Assembly: GCA_027307065.1 (NCBI GenBank)
Contig: DAHUXT010000004.1
Span: 1 to 36,942, forward strand
DNA length: 36,942 nt
Direction: 5' to 3'
Origin: Ktedonobacteria bacterium
GTDB lineage: Bacteria; Chloroflexota; Ktedonobacteria; Ktedonobacterales; JADMIN01
This document shows positions 29,725 to 36,942 of the stretch, one piece after another. A program made the position numbers and the translations under genes. Under the pieces are notes generated by a model. It ran no database searches and was not told where the DNA came from. It saw nothing but the letters and a program-made list of their open reading frames with translations. How positions within the stretch are numbered: position 1 is the first letter of the stretch; each line of letters begins with the position of its first letter.

Positions 29725-29755
29725 GGCGCATTCGGTTCGTCCGGGTGCGCCTTTT
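29725..29755 (+). terminator. Intrinsic terminator downstream of the suf/Rieske genes
   Basis: GGCGCATTCGG-TTCGT-CCGGGTGCGCC, 11-bp stem with two G-U pairs, then TTTT. Confidence 0.75.
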
Positions 29756-29787
29756 CATCGGGCAAAGTTGATGCTGCCATGCGTGGC

Positions 29788-30771
29788 CTACAGCGGTACG
29801 AATACCGTATCGGCTGTGTAGACCTGATGCTCAATCGTTGCGGTGGCCGTCACGAAGCACGGAGTCCCCGCGAGGCCGCCAAATTGCACCGTAAAGGTTG
29901 CCAGGCCATAGGCATCGGTTTTTGTTGGCCCAAATTTCAAGATGCCGCCTGGAATCTGCACAGCGAGTGACACAGGGACATGTGGAACCGGCGCCACGTC
30001 GTGCGTGATCCGCACAAACACCTTCACGGAGCCGCCGCTGGGTGAATTGCTCGACATCCACGCACCGATCTGGTAGAGCGGCACTTCAGGCGTTGGCGCG
30101 TTGGCTTCGGACCCCGGTTGTATGACGAGGCCGCCGCTATAGCTGCTCACAGTCGGTGTGGACGGCGCTACATTCAACTGTTTGGTCGCCTTGCGCGCGT
30201 AGGATGTCACCGCCACGCCCCCCACGACCGCGACGAGCAGCATGAGTGCCAGTGCAACTAATATCGCCACGGTTTTGCGCATGCGCTTCCAGCCGTCCAT
30301 GCTGAGTTCGTGAAAGGCGAACGCGTCCTCGCGCATGATGGGCTTTCCCGTGATATGCTCATCGGCTCCGAGCAATTCACGTTCGAGATCGAGCGCCGCG
30401 AATGCGTCATCGTCTGGCCAGTGCGTGTCGCCGTCGTCAGGAGCCTGAGCCTGCTCCCAGGGATCTGCCTCAACATCCTCGCGCACTTCCGCGCTCAATA
30501 CCGGGACGATGACCGGATAGGTGGACTCTGGAGCGTGTCGAAGTTCCGTTTCGGACGGCGGGAATATCTCGACGACAGCCGCCATTTGTCCACTCTGACC
30601 CCCGAATCCAACGGCAGCAGATGGGCTGACAACCGTCGGCTGGTACGCAATGGGCGTTTCCAGCGGACCAGGCGTGGGTCGCACAGACGGTATATGCACA
30701 GGCTGAGAAACATCCTGGCCGATGATCGCGAATGGAAGGTGGCGTTCGTGGAAAGGATCGGTGCTGTCCAT
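29788..30771 (-). CDS. Single-pass membrane protein of unknown function with extracytoplasmic Ig-like domain
   Basis: Pro-rich acidic N-terminus, TM VAILVALALMLLVAVVGGVAVTSYA, beta-rich C-terminus (VKVFVRITHDVAPVPHVPVSLAVQIPGG...TDAYGLATFTVQ). Confidence 0.7.
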   Translation of the reverse strand: MDSTDPFHERHLPFAIIGQDVSQPVHIPSVRPTPGPLETPIAYQPTVVSPSAAVGFGGQSGQMAAVVEIFPPSETELRHAPESTYPVIVPVLSAEVREDVEADPWEQAQAPDDGDTHWPDDDAFAALDLERELLGADEHITGKPIMREDAFAFHELSMDGWKRMRKTVAILVALALMLLVAVVGGVAVTSYARKATKQLNVAPSTPTVSSYSGGLVIQPGSEANAPTPEVPLYQIGAWMSSNSPSGGSVKVFVRITHDVAPVPHVPVSLAVQIPGGILKFGPTKTDAYGLATFTVQFGGLAGTPCFVTATATIEHQVYTADTVFVPL

Positions 30772-30956
30772 GCTTCCTCCCGGTAAATATCTAGAGAAAG
30801 TGTATTATGTCTGCTAGCTATTTGCCGCGATAGGACGCTAGAAAGTTCCTATGGTGAAGGCGCTGGCTAGACAATGTGCAGTCAAATCTACCAGACAATT
30901 ACCAACCGGGCAATACCCAACCGATGCTTTCGTTTCTTGTTGGCTAAAACGGTTGA

Positions 30957-31913
30957 CTACTCATCGCGGATACGACGTAGCCATTGTTCCGCGCCTTCGA
31001 TGGCCTGTTCGCCGGTCGGCAGTTCGCCCTCTAGGGGGATTTTGTGAACGCCTGAGGCGTCGAACGGTGTGATCGGAGCGTCTGGGGGTGTGCCGCGCTC
31101 CTCAAGATCATGCACGTAGGCTGAGGCTGTTGGGTCTTCCGCGACGAGGGAGGACACTCGTTGCGTAAAGCGCTGCGCTGCGCGCGAGAGTTCCTTGAGT
31201 TGAAGGTCAAATCCTTTTAGCAGATCAAGTTTGCGCAACAACGCCTCCGAGACAGGCAGATTGGGCGTGGCTGAGACGTAGTGCGGCGCGCTGCCCCACA
31301 GGCTCAGCGAGGGAATGCCCTGAGAGCGGGCCGCATCTTGCAGGATGGCGACGATGCCGGTTGGCCCAGTATATCGGGTACGATCGATGCCGTGACTTTG
31401 CATCGCCTTGAGGAACTCTTCCGTCGTGGCGGCCCCGCCAATTTGCACTGGCGCGGTATGTGGCACTTCGGCGACCAATGCTCCGAGGACGATGATATCT
31501 TCGACATGACACATTTTGGCGACGTCGATTACCTCGCGGGTGAACGTGCGCCAGCGGAAGTGTGGCTCATCGCCCAGCAGCAGGATGACATCGCGACGCG
31601 CGGCCTCCGCCTCGTCTTCTGCCTCATCTTGTGATGCGGCGGTTGGCCCCGGAGGATGCGCGATATAAAACCTGTTCGCGGGCCAGGTCACGCGGCGCAA
31701 CATGCCGCGATTGACACGAATGGTCGGTCGAGACTGCGTAAAATCGAAAAATTCCTCGCCATCCAACTCGGCAAATGAGGTGGCGTCCCATTGATTGATG
31801 AGAAACTTGATGGCCCACGTCGCCGCGTCCGCTGCGTCATTCCACCCGTTGAAGGCGGCGATGAGTGTCGCACGCTCGGTCGTTGGCGTTTCCGAGACTC
31901 GCACATGCTCCAT
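30957..31913 (-). CDS. PAC2 (proteasome assembly chaperone 2) family protein
   Basis: TLIAAFNGWNDAADAATWAIKFL...RDVILLLGDEPHFRWRTFTREVIDVAK...IIVLGALVAEVPHT...GIPSLSLWGSAPHYVSATPN. Confidence 0.88.
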   Translation of the reverse strand: MEHVRVSETPTTERATLIAAFNGWNDAADAATWAIKFLINQWDATSFAELDGEEFFDFTQSRPTIRVNRGMLRRVTWPANRFYIAHPPGPTAASQDEAEDEAEAARRDVILLLGDEPHFRWRTFTREVIDVAKMCHVEDIIVLGALVAEVPHTAPVQIGGAATTEEFLKAMQSHGIDRTRYTGPTGIVAILQDAARSQGIPSLSLWGSAPHYVSATPNLPVSEALLRKLDLLKGFDLQLKELSRAAQRFTQRVSSLVAEDPTASAYVHDLEERGTPPDAPITPFDASGVHKIPLEGELPTGEQAIEGAEQWLRRIRDE

Positions 31914-32036
31914 CGTCTTAGCCTCCTGTTAGCCTCCAGATAGCCTCCTCGATCCATGACGAGCGCATACGCATCCTGACGCGCTACGCATGGAGGAAGA
32001 ATTGATTCTGGCTCCCCTTTGGATGCATCTTCCCAT

Positions 32037-32045
32037 AGTATACCA
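32037..32045 (-). promoter_or_regulatory. Putative extended -10 element upstream of the PAC2 gene
   Basis: TGGTATACT on the minus strand. Confidence 0.35.
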
Positions 32046-32070
32046 TCCCAGTCAGGAGCAGGAGGGATAG

Positions 32071-34023
32071 TTAACGCTTCGATGGCGTGGCGCGTTTCCG
32101 CGGTGATGCGGCCTCAGATGTGGAGGCGCCGCTCTGGCGTGTGCTGCGGGCCACATGCGATTTTTGCGGCTTACTCGCGCCGTTGCCACCGTTGCCGTGG
32201 CTCGACTTGCCGTTGTCGTTGCCGTTTTGCTTGCCATGATGCGCGCCGTTGTGGCTCGCCTTGCCATTGGTTGCGTGGTTCCCGTTACTCCGATGCGCGT
32301 CTGGGCGCTCGACGAGCAAGCCCGCGGTCTCGGCATCTTCGATGGTGTAGCGATATCCCTGCTCCGTCAGGAAGAGTTGCCGGTTGGCTGAGAACTCCTG
32401 GTCGCGGGTATCACGTGTCACAATCGTATAAAAATGCGCCGGGCGACCATCTGCCTTGGGGCGCAAGAGCCGCCCGAGACGTTGAGCCTCTTCTTGGCGC
32501 GAGCCAAACGTGCCAGAGACCTGAATGGCGACGTTCGCGTCGGGCAGATCAATGGCGAAGTTGGCAACTTTACTCACCACTAGCCGTTTGATCTCGCCGT
32601 GCCGGAATTGTTCGTATAGCTTCTCGCGCTGAGTGTTGGTGGTGCGCCCAGTCAGCAGCGGAGCGTCGAGCATCTCCGCCAGATATTTCAACTGGTCGAG
32701 ATACTGGCCGATAACGAGCACCTGATCGTCGGCGTGGCGTTGGATAAGCTCGCTGACGACCCGCATCTTGATCGGATTCTCTGCCGCCATCCGATATTTC
32801 TCCCGCTCCTCAGAGACGGCGTACATCAGGCGCTCTTCTGGGTCAAGCGCCACACGTATCTCGTAGCATTCCGCGGTCGCGATCCAACCTTGACGTTCGA
32901 GCTCGCGCCAGGGCACATCGAATCGCTTGGGGCCGATCAAGCCAAACACATCTGCCTCTCGCTCGTCCTCGCGCACCAATGTTGCCGTCAGCCCCAGGCG
33001 TCGGCGCGCCTGAATCTCGGCGGTAATGCGGAATATCGGCGCGGGCAGCAAGTGCACCTCGTCGTAAATGATGAGACCCCAGTCGTGTTCGGTCATCAGG
33101 CCGAAGTGCGGGAAATTGCCATCTTCGCTGGGACGATATGTCAGCATCTGGTAGGTGGTAACCGTCACCGGGCGAATGTCTTTGCGTTCTCCGGTGTATT
33201 CGCCCACCTGATCGGCGGTGAGGGTCGTTTTGTCGAGCAACTCGGCGATCCACTGGCGCACTGCGACGGTGCTTGGCGTCAAGATGAGTGTTGACCGCTG
33301 CACCGCGTTCATCGCGCCGATACCGACGACCGTCTTGCCCGCGCCGCAGGGCAGCACTACTACGCCGCTGCCACCGCTCACGCCTCCGCCCGCGTAAAAC
33401 GCTGCAACCGCGTCCTGTTGGTAGGCCCGTAGCTGAAAGGGTTTGCCAGACATCGCGAGTTCGCGCTGCCCGAGCGTTAGCGCCTCTCCATCGGTGTAGC
33501 CGGCCAGGTCTTCCGCCGGGAATCCGATGGCGACGAGCGCCTGCTTGATGTGGCCGCGCCTTGCTGGGTCGACGATGAGCGTATTGGCGTCGCGTTGCTC
33601 CAGAATGAACGCCTGCATCCGCTTCTGGCGTGAGACCTCGGTAATCAGCGGAACATCGTCAGAGATGAGCGCGAGATTCTGCCCGTCGCGCACCAGTTTC
33701 AGCCGGCCGTAACGTCCAATGTACTCGCGAATGTCCGTGACAATATTCGGCGGCAGATCATACTTGCTGAACTGATCGAGCATCGCCAGCACGCGCGCGG
33801 CATTGAGCCCTGCGGCGGCGGCGGTCCAGAGCGATAGCGGCGTCAGCCGGTAGGTGTGGATGTGCTCCGGAGACTTCTCCAGTTCCGCGAACTGCGCCAG
33901 GGCGTCGCGCGCCTCGGCATACAGCGGATGGTCCACCTCTAGCAGAATACTGCGGTCGCTCTGCACGATCATCGGATTAGTCATCTGTATCGGCACGGTG
34001 ATTATTGCCTCGTTGCTAGTCAC
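32071..34023 (-). CDS. XPB/Rad25-type DNA repair helicase with low-complexity C-terminal tail
   Basis: PMIVQSDRSILLEVDHPLYAEAR, VLPCGAGKTVVGIGAM (Walker A), IIYDEVHLLPAPIFR (DEVH), SGTFGSRQEEAQRLGRLLRPKADGRPAHFYTIVTRDTRDQEFSANRQLFLTEQGYRYTI. Confidence 0.95.
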   Translation of the reverse strand: MTSNEAIITVPIQMTNPMIVQSDRSILLEVDHPLYAEARDALAQFAELEKSPEHIHTYRLTPLSLWTAAAAGLNAARVLAMLDQFSKYDLPPNIVTDIREYIGRYGRLKLVRDGQNLALISDDVPLITEVSRQKRMQAFILEQRDANTLIVDPARRGHIKQALVAIGFPAEDLAGYTDGEALTLGQRELAMSGKPFQLRAYQQDAVAAFYAGGGVSGGSGVVVLPCGAGKTVVGIGAMNAVQRSTLILTPSTVAVRQWIAELLDKTTLTADQVGEYTGERKDIRPVTVTTYQMLTYRPSEDGNFPHFGLMTEHDWGLIIYDEVHLLPAPIFRITAEIQARRRLGLTATLVREDEREADVFGLIGPKRFDVPWRELERQGWIATAECYEIRVALDPEERLMYAVSEEREKYRMAAENPIKMRVVSELIQRHADDQVLVIGQYLDQLKYLAEMLDAPLLTGRTTNTQREKLYEQFRHGEIKRLVVSKVANFAIDLPDANVAIQVSGTFGSRQEEAQRLGRLLRPKADGRPAHFYTIVTRDTRDQEFSANRQLFLTEQGYRYTIEDAETAGLLVERPDAHRSNGNHATNGKASHNGAHHGKQNGNDNGKSSHGNGGNGASKPQKSHVARSTRQSGASTSEAASPRKRATPSKR

Positions 34024-34055
34024 TCGCAGGGATTCGGTCGAATGTTGGTAGCCAT

Positions 34056-34727
34056 CTAAACACCAGGCGTTTCCGCCCAGCGTTGAATGTAATGCACAAC
34101 GACACCCGCTGCGACGCTTTCGTAGCCACGCATCAGGTGACGGGCGCCAGAGACGATCTTCAAATTGCGCGCGCCGGGCAGCGCCGCGATCCAGGGCTCG
34201 AGTTTATGGCGTGGCGAGACCTCGTCATACTCGCCCGTGAGAAAGAGCCGTGGCCGCTCGAACTGGCCCAGATCACCAGTCAGCCGGAAGACGGGCAGGC
34301 TGATCGCTACCACAGTCTTGACCCTTGGGTCATGCACGGCATAGGCGAGCGCCACATACGCGCCAAACGCGTGGCCGATCAGGCAGAGCTTATCCGGGTT
34401 GGCATTGGGCTGATTGCGGGCGCATTCGATGGCGCCAGCGATATCAAGCGGTTCCAGTCGTCCATCGGTCTGCTCTCCTTCGCTGTCGCCGACGCCACGA
34501 AAATTGAAGCGTAACACGATTAACCCGGCTGTCGCAAGATCCGTTGCGAGCCGACGGAGCAGTGGATCCTCCATCGAACTGCCCGCCGGCTGAGGATGGC
34601 AGAGCACCGCCACAGCATGTCCGCTGTCAGGCGGATCTGCGTCTGGCAATGCAAGAATTCCTTCGAGCATCACGGCAGGTCGCCCTGCGGCGGGAAACCT
34701 GATCTGGCGCTCGATGAAGTGTGCCAT
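34056..34727 (-). CDS. Alpha/beta hydrolase
   Basis: AVLCHPQPAGSSMEDPLLRRLATDLATAGLIVLRFNFRGVGDSEG, CLIGHAFGAYVAL, LTGEYDEVSP; start at 34727 preferred over 34841. Confidence 0.88.
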   Translation of the reverse strand: MAHFIERQIRFPAAGRPAVMLEGILALPDADPPDSGHAVAVLCHPQPAGSSMEDPLLRRLATDLATAGLIVLRFNFRGVGDSEGEQTDGRLEPLDIAGAIECARNQPNANPDKLCLIGHAFGAYVALAYAVHDPRVKTVVAISLPVFRLTGDLGQFERPRLFLTGEYDEVSPRHKLEPWIAALPGARNLKIVSGARHLMRGYESVAAGVVVHYIQRWAETPGV

Positions 34728-34864
34728 CGGTCCTTGTGCCCTCCATCCGCGCCAAGTGCAAGTGACGACAACCACGCCACCAAGTAATCTGGTGCGCTCC
34801 CCGGCACGCGTATACAGCGCACGTACGTTGGCGTCAACCACGTTGGAATGAGCGTATCCTCGTC

Positions 34865-34894
34865 ACTATATCCTGTGTAGGCAGCAGGCGTCAA
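34865..34894 (-). promoter_or_regulatory. Putative promoter for the alpha/beta hydrolase gene
   Basis: Minus strand TTGACG - 18 nt - TATAGT. Confidence 0.55.
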
Positions 34895-34981
34895 TCGGGT
34901 CTTGAGGTGGGATGAGTGCCAGGCGTGAGCGAGCAGGACGGCAAGTGCGAGTGTCGAGTCATTGCGATCTGAGGAGTTGTA

Positions 34982-35002
34982 GATCCCTACACGTAAGGGA
35001 TC
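34982..35002. other. Hairpin overlapping the stop codon of the HTH gene
   Basis: GATCCCT-N7-AGGGATC; no T-tract. Confidence 0.5.
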
Positions 35003-35256
35003 CACGCCCGGTCATCTTCGTCGCGAGCGGCCTCGATGAGCGCATCGTCTGACTCATTGTCCGCGCCTTCGGGGTGGCGCAACTGGGTCAGCTGCTCGAC
35101 ATCATGGCGGCGATAGAGGCGCATCCGTTTGATGCCCTGGCGATAGCTGCGTAGCAGCCCACGGCTCACATAGGCATAGAGCGTCGCGGGCTTGACCCCG
35201 AGCAGTGCGCAGGTTTCCTTTGCGGTTAAGAATTCTTCGCCGTTCATCACAATCAT
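34987..35256 (-). CDS. Small MerR/excisionase-like helix-turn-helix protein
   Basis: EEFLTAKETCALLGVKPATLYAYVSRGLLRSYRQGIKRMRLYRRHDVEQL, 89 aa with acidic tail. Confidence 0.85.
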   Translation of the reverse strand: MIVMNGEEFLTAKETCALLGVKPATLYAYVSRGLLRSYRQGIKRMRLYRRHDVEQLTQLRHPEGADNESDDALIEAARDEDDRAWIPYV

Positions 35257-35336
35257 GTCGGCCTCCTGCTGGGGAGAAGTTCAGCCCTCTCCTTCGCGCC
35301 GCACGCGTCTCCGCGTCTGCAGGCCAGTATACGGTG

Positions 35337-35413
35337 TCTGCTAGCAGATGGTCAATAGAGCGCGGACGTAAGCCACCGTTTCTGCGGTATCCTACCCGCA
35401 TGCGTTTACGCAT
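35337..35413. promoter_or_regulatory. Palindromic sites in the divergent HTH / membrane protein intergenic region
   Basis: TCTGCTAGCAGA (35337-35348, perfect 12-bp palindrome) and ATGCGT-TT-ACGCAT (35400-35413). Confidence 0.5.
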
Positions 35414-35433
35414 CCAGCAGCGGAGGGAAGGGG

Positions 35434-36852
35434 ATGGAATTCGGCGATTCTGACAAGGACAACAATCTCGAGATCGAGGTCAGCCCAATACATCCTCGTC
35501 GCTCGGAGATTCCCGCCGGAACGCGAAGTGACACGGCACATCAACAGGGTTCGGCAGCCGGGGTGAAGCAGACACGTCTGCGGCGAAGCCTTGGCGTTGG
35601 GGGGCTCGTGATAGTCCTTCTGCTGACGCTTGCCGTTTCTCTTGCGCCGACACGCGACGCCATGCATGCAGCCATTTTTGGGCCGACGGCCACTGCCACC
35701 GAGCCGCTCCGGCTTGGTCAGGATAACCTCTATATTTCGCTCAGCCCGGACTGGGGGACCGTCTCGCTCGATGGCAAAACGCTTTCCCATTTGCCCGTCG
35801 AGGGCGTCGAACAGCCACTGCGCTTGACGCGAGGTCGTCATGTGCTTCACTGGGTCTACGAGCCGGGGATTGATTACTCCTGCCGCTTGAGTGTGCCCTC
35901 TGTCGAAAGCGACACCTGTCCGATAGGAGTCGGCATTCTGCCGGGCAAGAAGGGCGTTGCGAGTTCCGTCGATCTGCGGCTTTCACTGCTTGCATTGAAG
36001 CCGAATTATGCCTCCGCGCTGGCTAATGCGATACAGGCTGCTCTCGATACGCACATGTCGCGCGATGGCATTCGCACGGGTGAGCGCTATTGGGGAGCGC
36101 GGCAACTCAATGGCCCCGTGACAGCACAGCAACCGCTGAACGCGACACTCCATGTCGTGTCGGATCTTGGCAACGAGAACGCCAGGTGCGCCGCCATTCA
36201 GTCAGGACCTGGCGAAAATTGCACGATGAACGGCGATTGCCGCGAGATTTGCACCGCGCCATGGCAGACGCCACAGCACGTTCCCGCTAACGGTTTATGG
36301 CAAGCGTTCATCATCGCACACTCGATCTGGCATATTACTACACCCGACGGACAGGTGATTACCCCAGAGCAACCGGACATTGGTGGACAACTCCAATTTC
36401 TTGGCCAAGACGAACATCCTATGCCGGTTGGCATTGGCTGGAATGGGGTGCAATGGACTGTGACCGCGGAGTTCGGTCTTGAAGCGATAAATATGTTTGG
36501 CGATCCCGCATGTTCGACGGCTCAAGACGAGGTGGCATTCCAGCCGTTCAATCCGCCCGGAGACCAGAATTACCATTGGTTCTATCTCGCGGGAGCGCCG
36601 AGTGCGCTGGGATGTCTGGCCGCTGATATTCCGCTCGACACGCATGGCACGCCTGTCGTCGGGGGCATTGGACAATCACTGCCCGCGCTCGTGCTGCACC
36701 GGTTCGGGGTCGCGCTCGCCGCGAACGCGATCGCTCACGATACCTGGCCGTTCTTGCCAGTTGCCGATGCGTACGAGCAGGCGCTGGCGCAGAGCCTGTA
36801 TCGGCGATTGGGGAAACTAATGTCAACTTCGCACGTAGGTGGTCAACCATGA
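35434..36852 (+). CDS. Single-pass membrane protein of unknown function with PEGA-like segment
   Basis: TM VGGLVIVLLLTLAVSLAP; LYISLSPDWGTVSLDGKTLSHLPVEGVEQPLRLTRGRHVLHW resembles PEGA repeats; RBS ggagggaagggg. Confidence 0.7.
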   Translation: MEFGDSDKDNNLEIEVSPIHPRRSEIPAGTRSDTAHQQGSAAGVKQTRLRRSLGVGGLVIVLLLTLAVSLAPTRDAMHAAIFGPTATATEPLRLGQDNLYISLSPDWGTVSLDGKTLSHLPVEGVEQPLRLTRGRHVLHWVYEPGIDYSCRLSVPSVESDTCPIGVGILPGKKGVASSVDLRLSLLALKPNYASALANAIQAALDTHMSRDGIRTGERYWGARQLNGPVTAQQPLNATLHVVSDLGNENARCAAIQSGPGENCTMNGDCREICTAPWQTPQHVPANGLWQAFIIAHSIWHITTPDGQVITPEQPDIGGQLQFLGQDEHPMPVGIGWNGVQWTVTAEFGLEAINMFGDPACSTAQDEVAFQPFNPPGDQNYHWFYLAGAPSALGCLAADIPLDTHGTPVVGGIGQSLPALVLHRFGVALAANAIAHDTWPFLPVADAYEQALAQSLYRRLGKLMSTSHVGGQP

Positions 36853-36942
36853 CTGGAGGCCCATTCTGGCGCGAAATGCTCGACGCCCTAGCGGATGTGC
36901 TTGCCGAGACCGGCAGCCAGGGATGGTTGGTTGGCGGTTGTC
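36849..36942 (+). CDS. Start of probable CCA-adding enzyme / poly(A) polymerase family protein (truncated by window edge)
   Basis: MTGGPFWREMLDALADVLAETGSQGWLVGGC...; WLVGGC matches the beginning of the nucleotidyltransferase (L)VGG(A/C)VRD motif; ATGA overlap with the upstream gene. Confidence 0.55.
   Translation, partial: MTGGPFWREMLDALADVLAETGSQGWLVGGC

Overview
This window is a high-GC bacterial chromosomal segment. Its gene content looks Chloroflexota-like (eukaryote-like Ser/Thr kinases, XPB-type helicase, PAC2 protein, SufB/SufD/Rieske), but that taxonomic guess is an inference. It encodes about 34 credible CDSs, mostly housekeeping or catabolic: the C-terminus of a membrane pyrophosphatase, a PLD-family protein, an acyl-CoA carboxylase beta subunit with methylmalonyl-CoA epimerase, a DUF72 protein, two Ser/Thr kinases, a tyrosine-catabolism pair (HPPD, apparently frameshifted, and homogentisate dioxygenase), a LeuA-like synthase, a DUF2207-like protein, 2-oxoacid dehydrogenase E1alpha/E1beta/E2, a NarL/NarX-type two-component pair, a methyltransferase, a thioesterase, an APC permease, MTA phosphorylase, IF-3, a flavin reductase-like protein, SufB, SufD, a Rieske protein, PAC2, an XPB helicase, an alpha/beta hydrolase, a small HTH protein, two single-pass surface-type proteins of unknown function, and the probable start of a CCA-adding enzyme. 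I saw no CRISPR array, rRNA, tRNA, transposase or prophage. I do not see a clear undescribed multi-gene system. The best leads are non-coding: a terminator-like hairpin plus 10-bp tandem repeats between sufB and sufD, a palindrome-dense divergent region upstream of sufB, an intergenic-only distribution of GCTAGC palindromes, and a palindromic control region next to the small HTH gene. The one-base frameshift in hpd is also worth checking.
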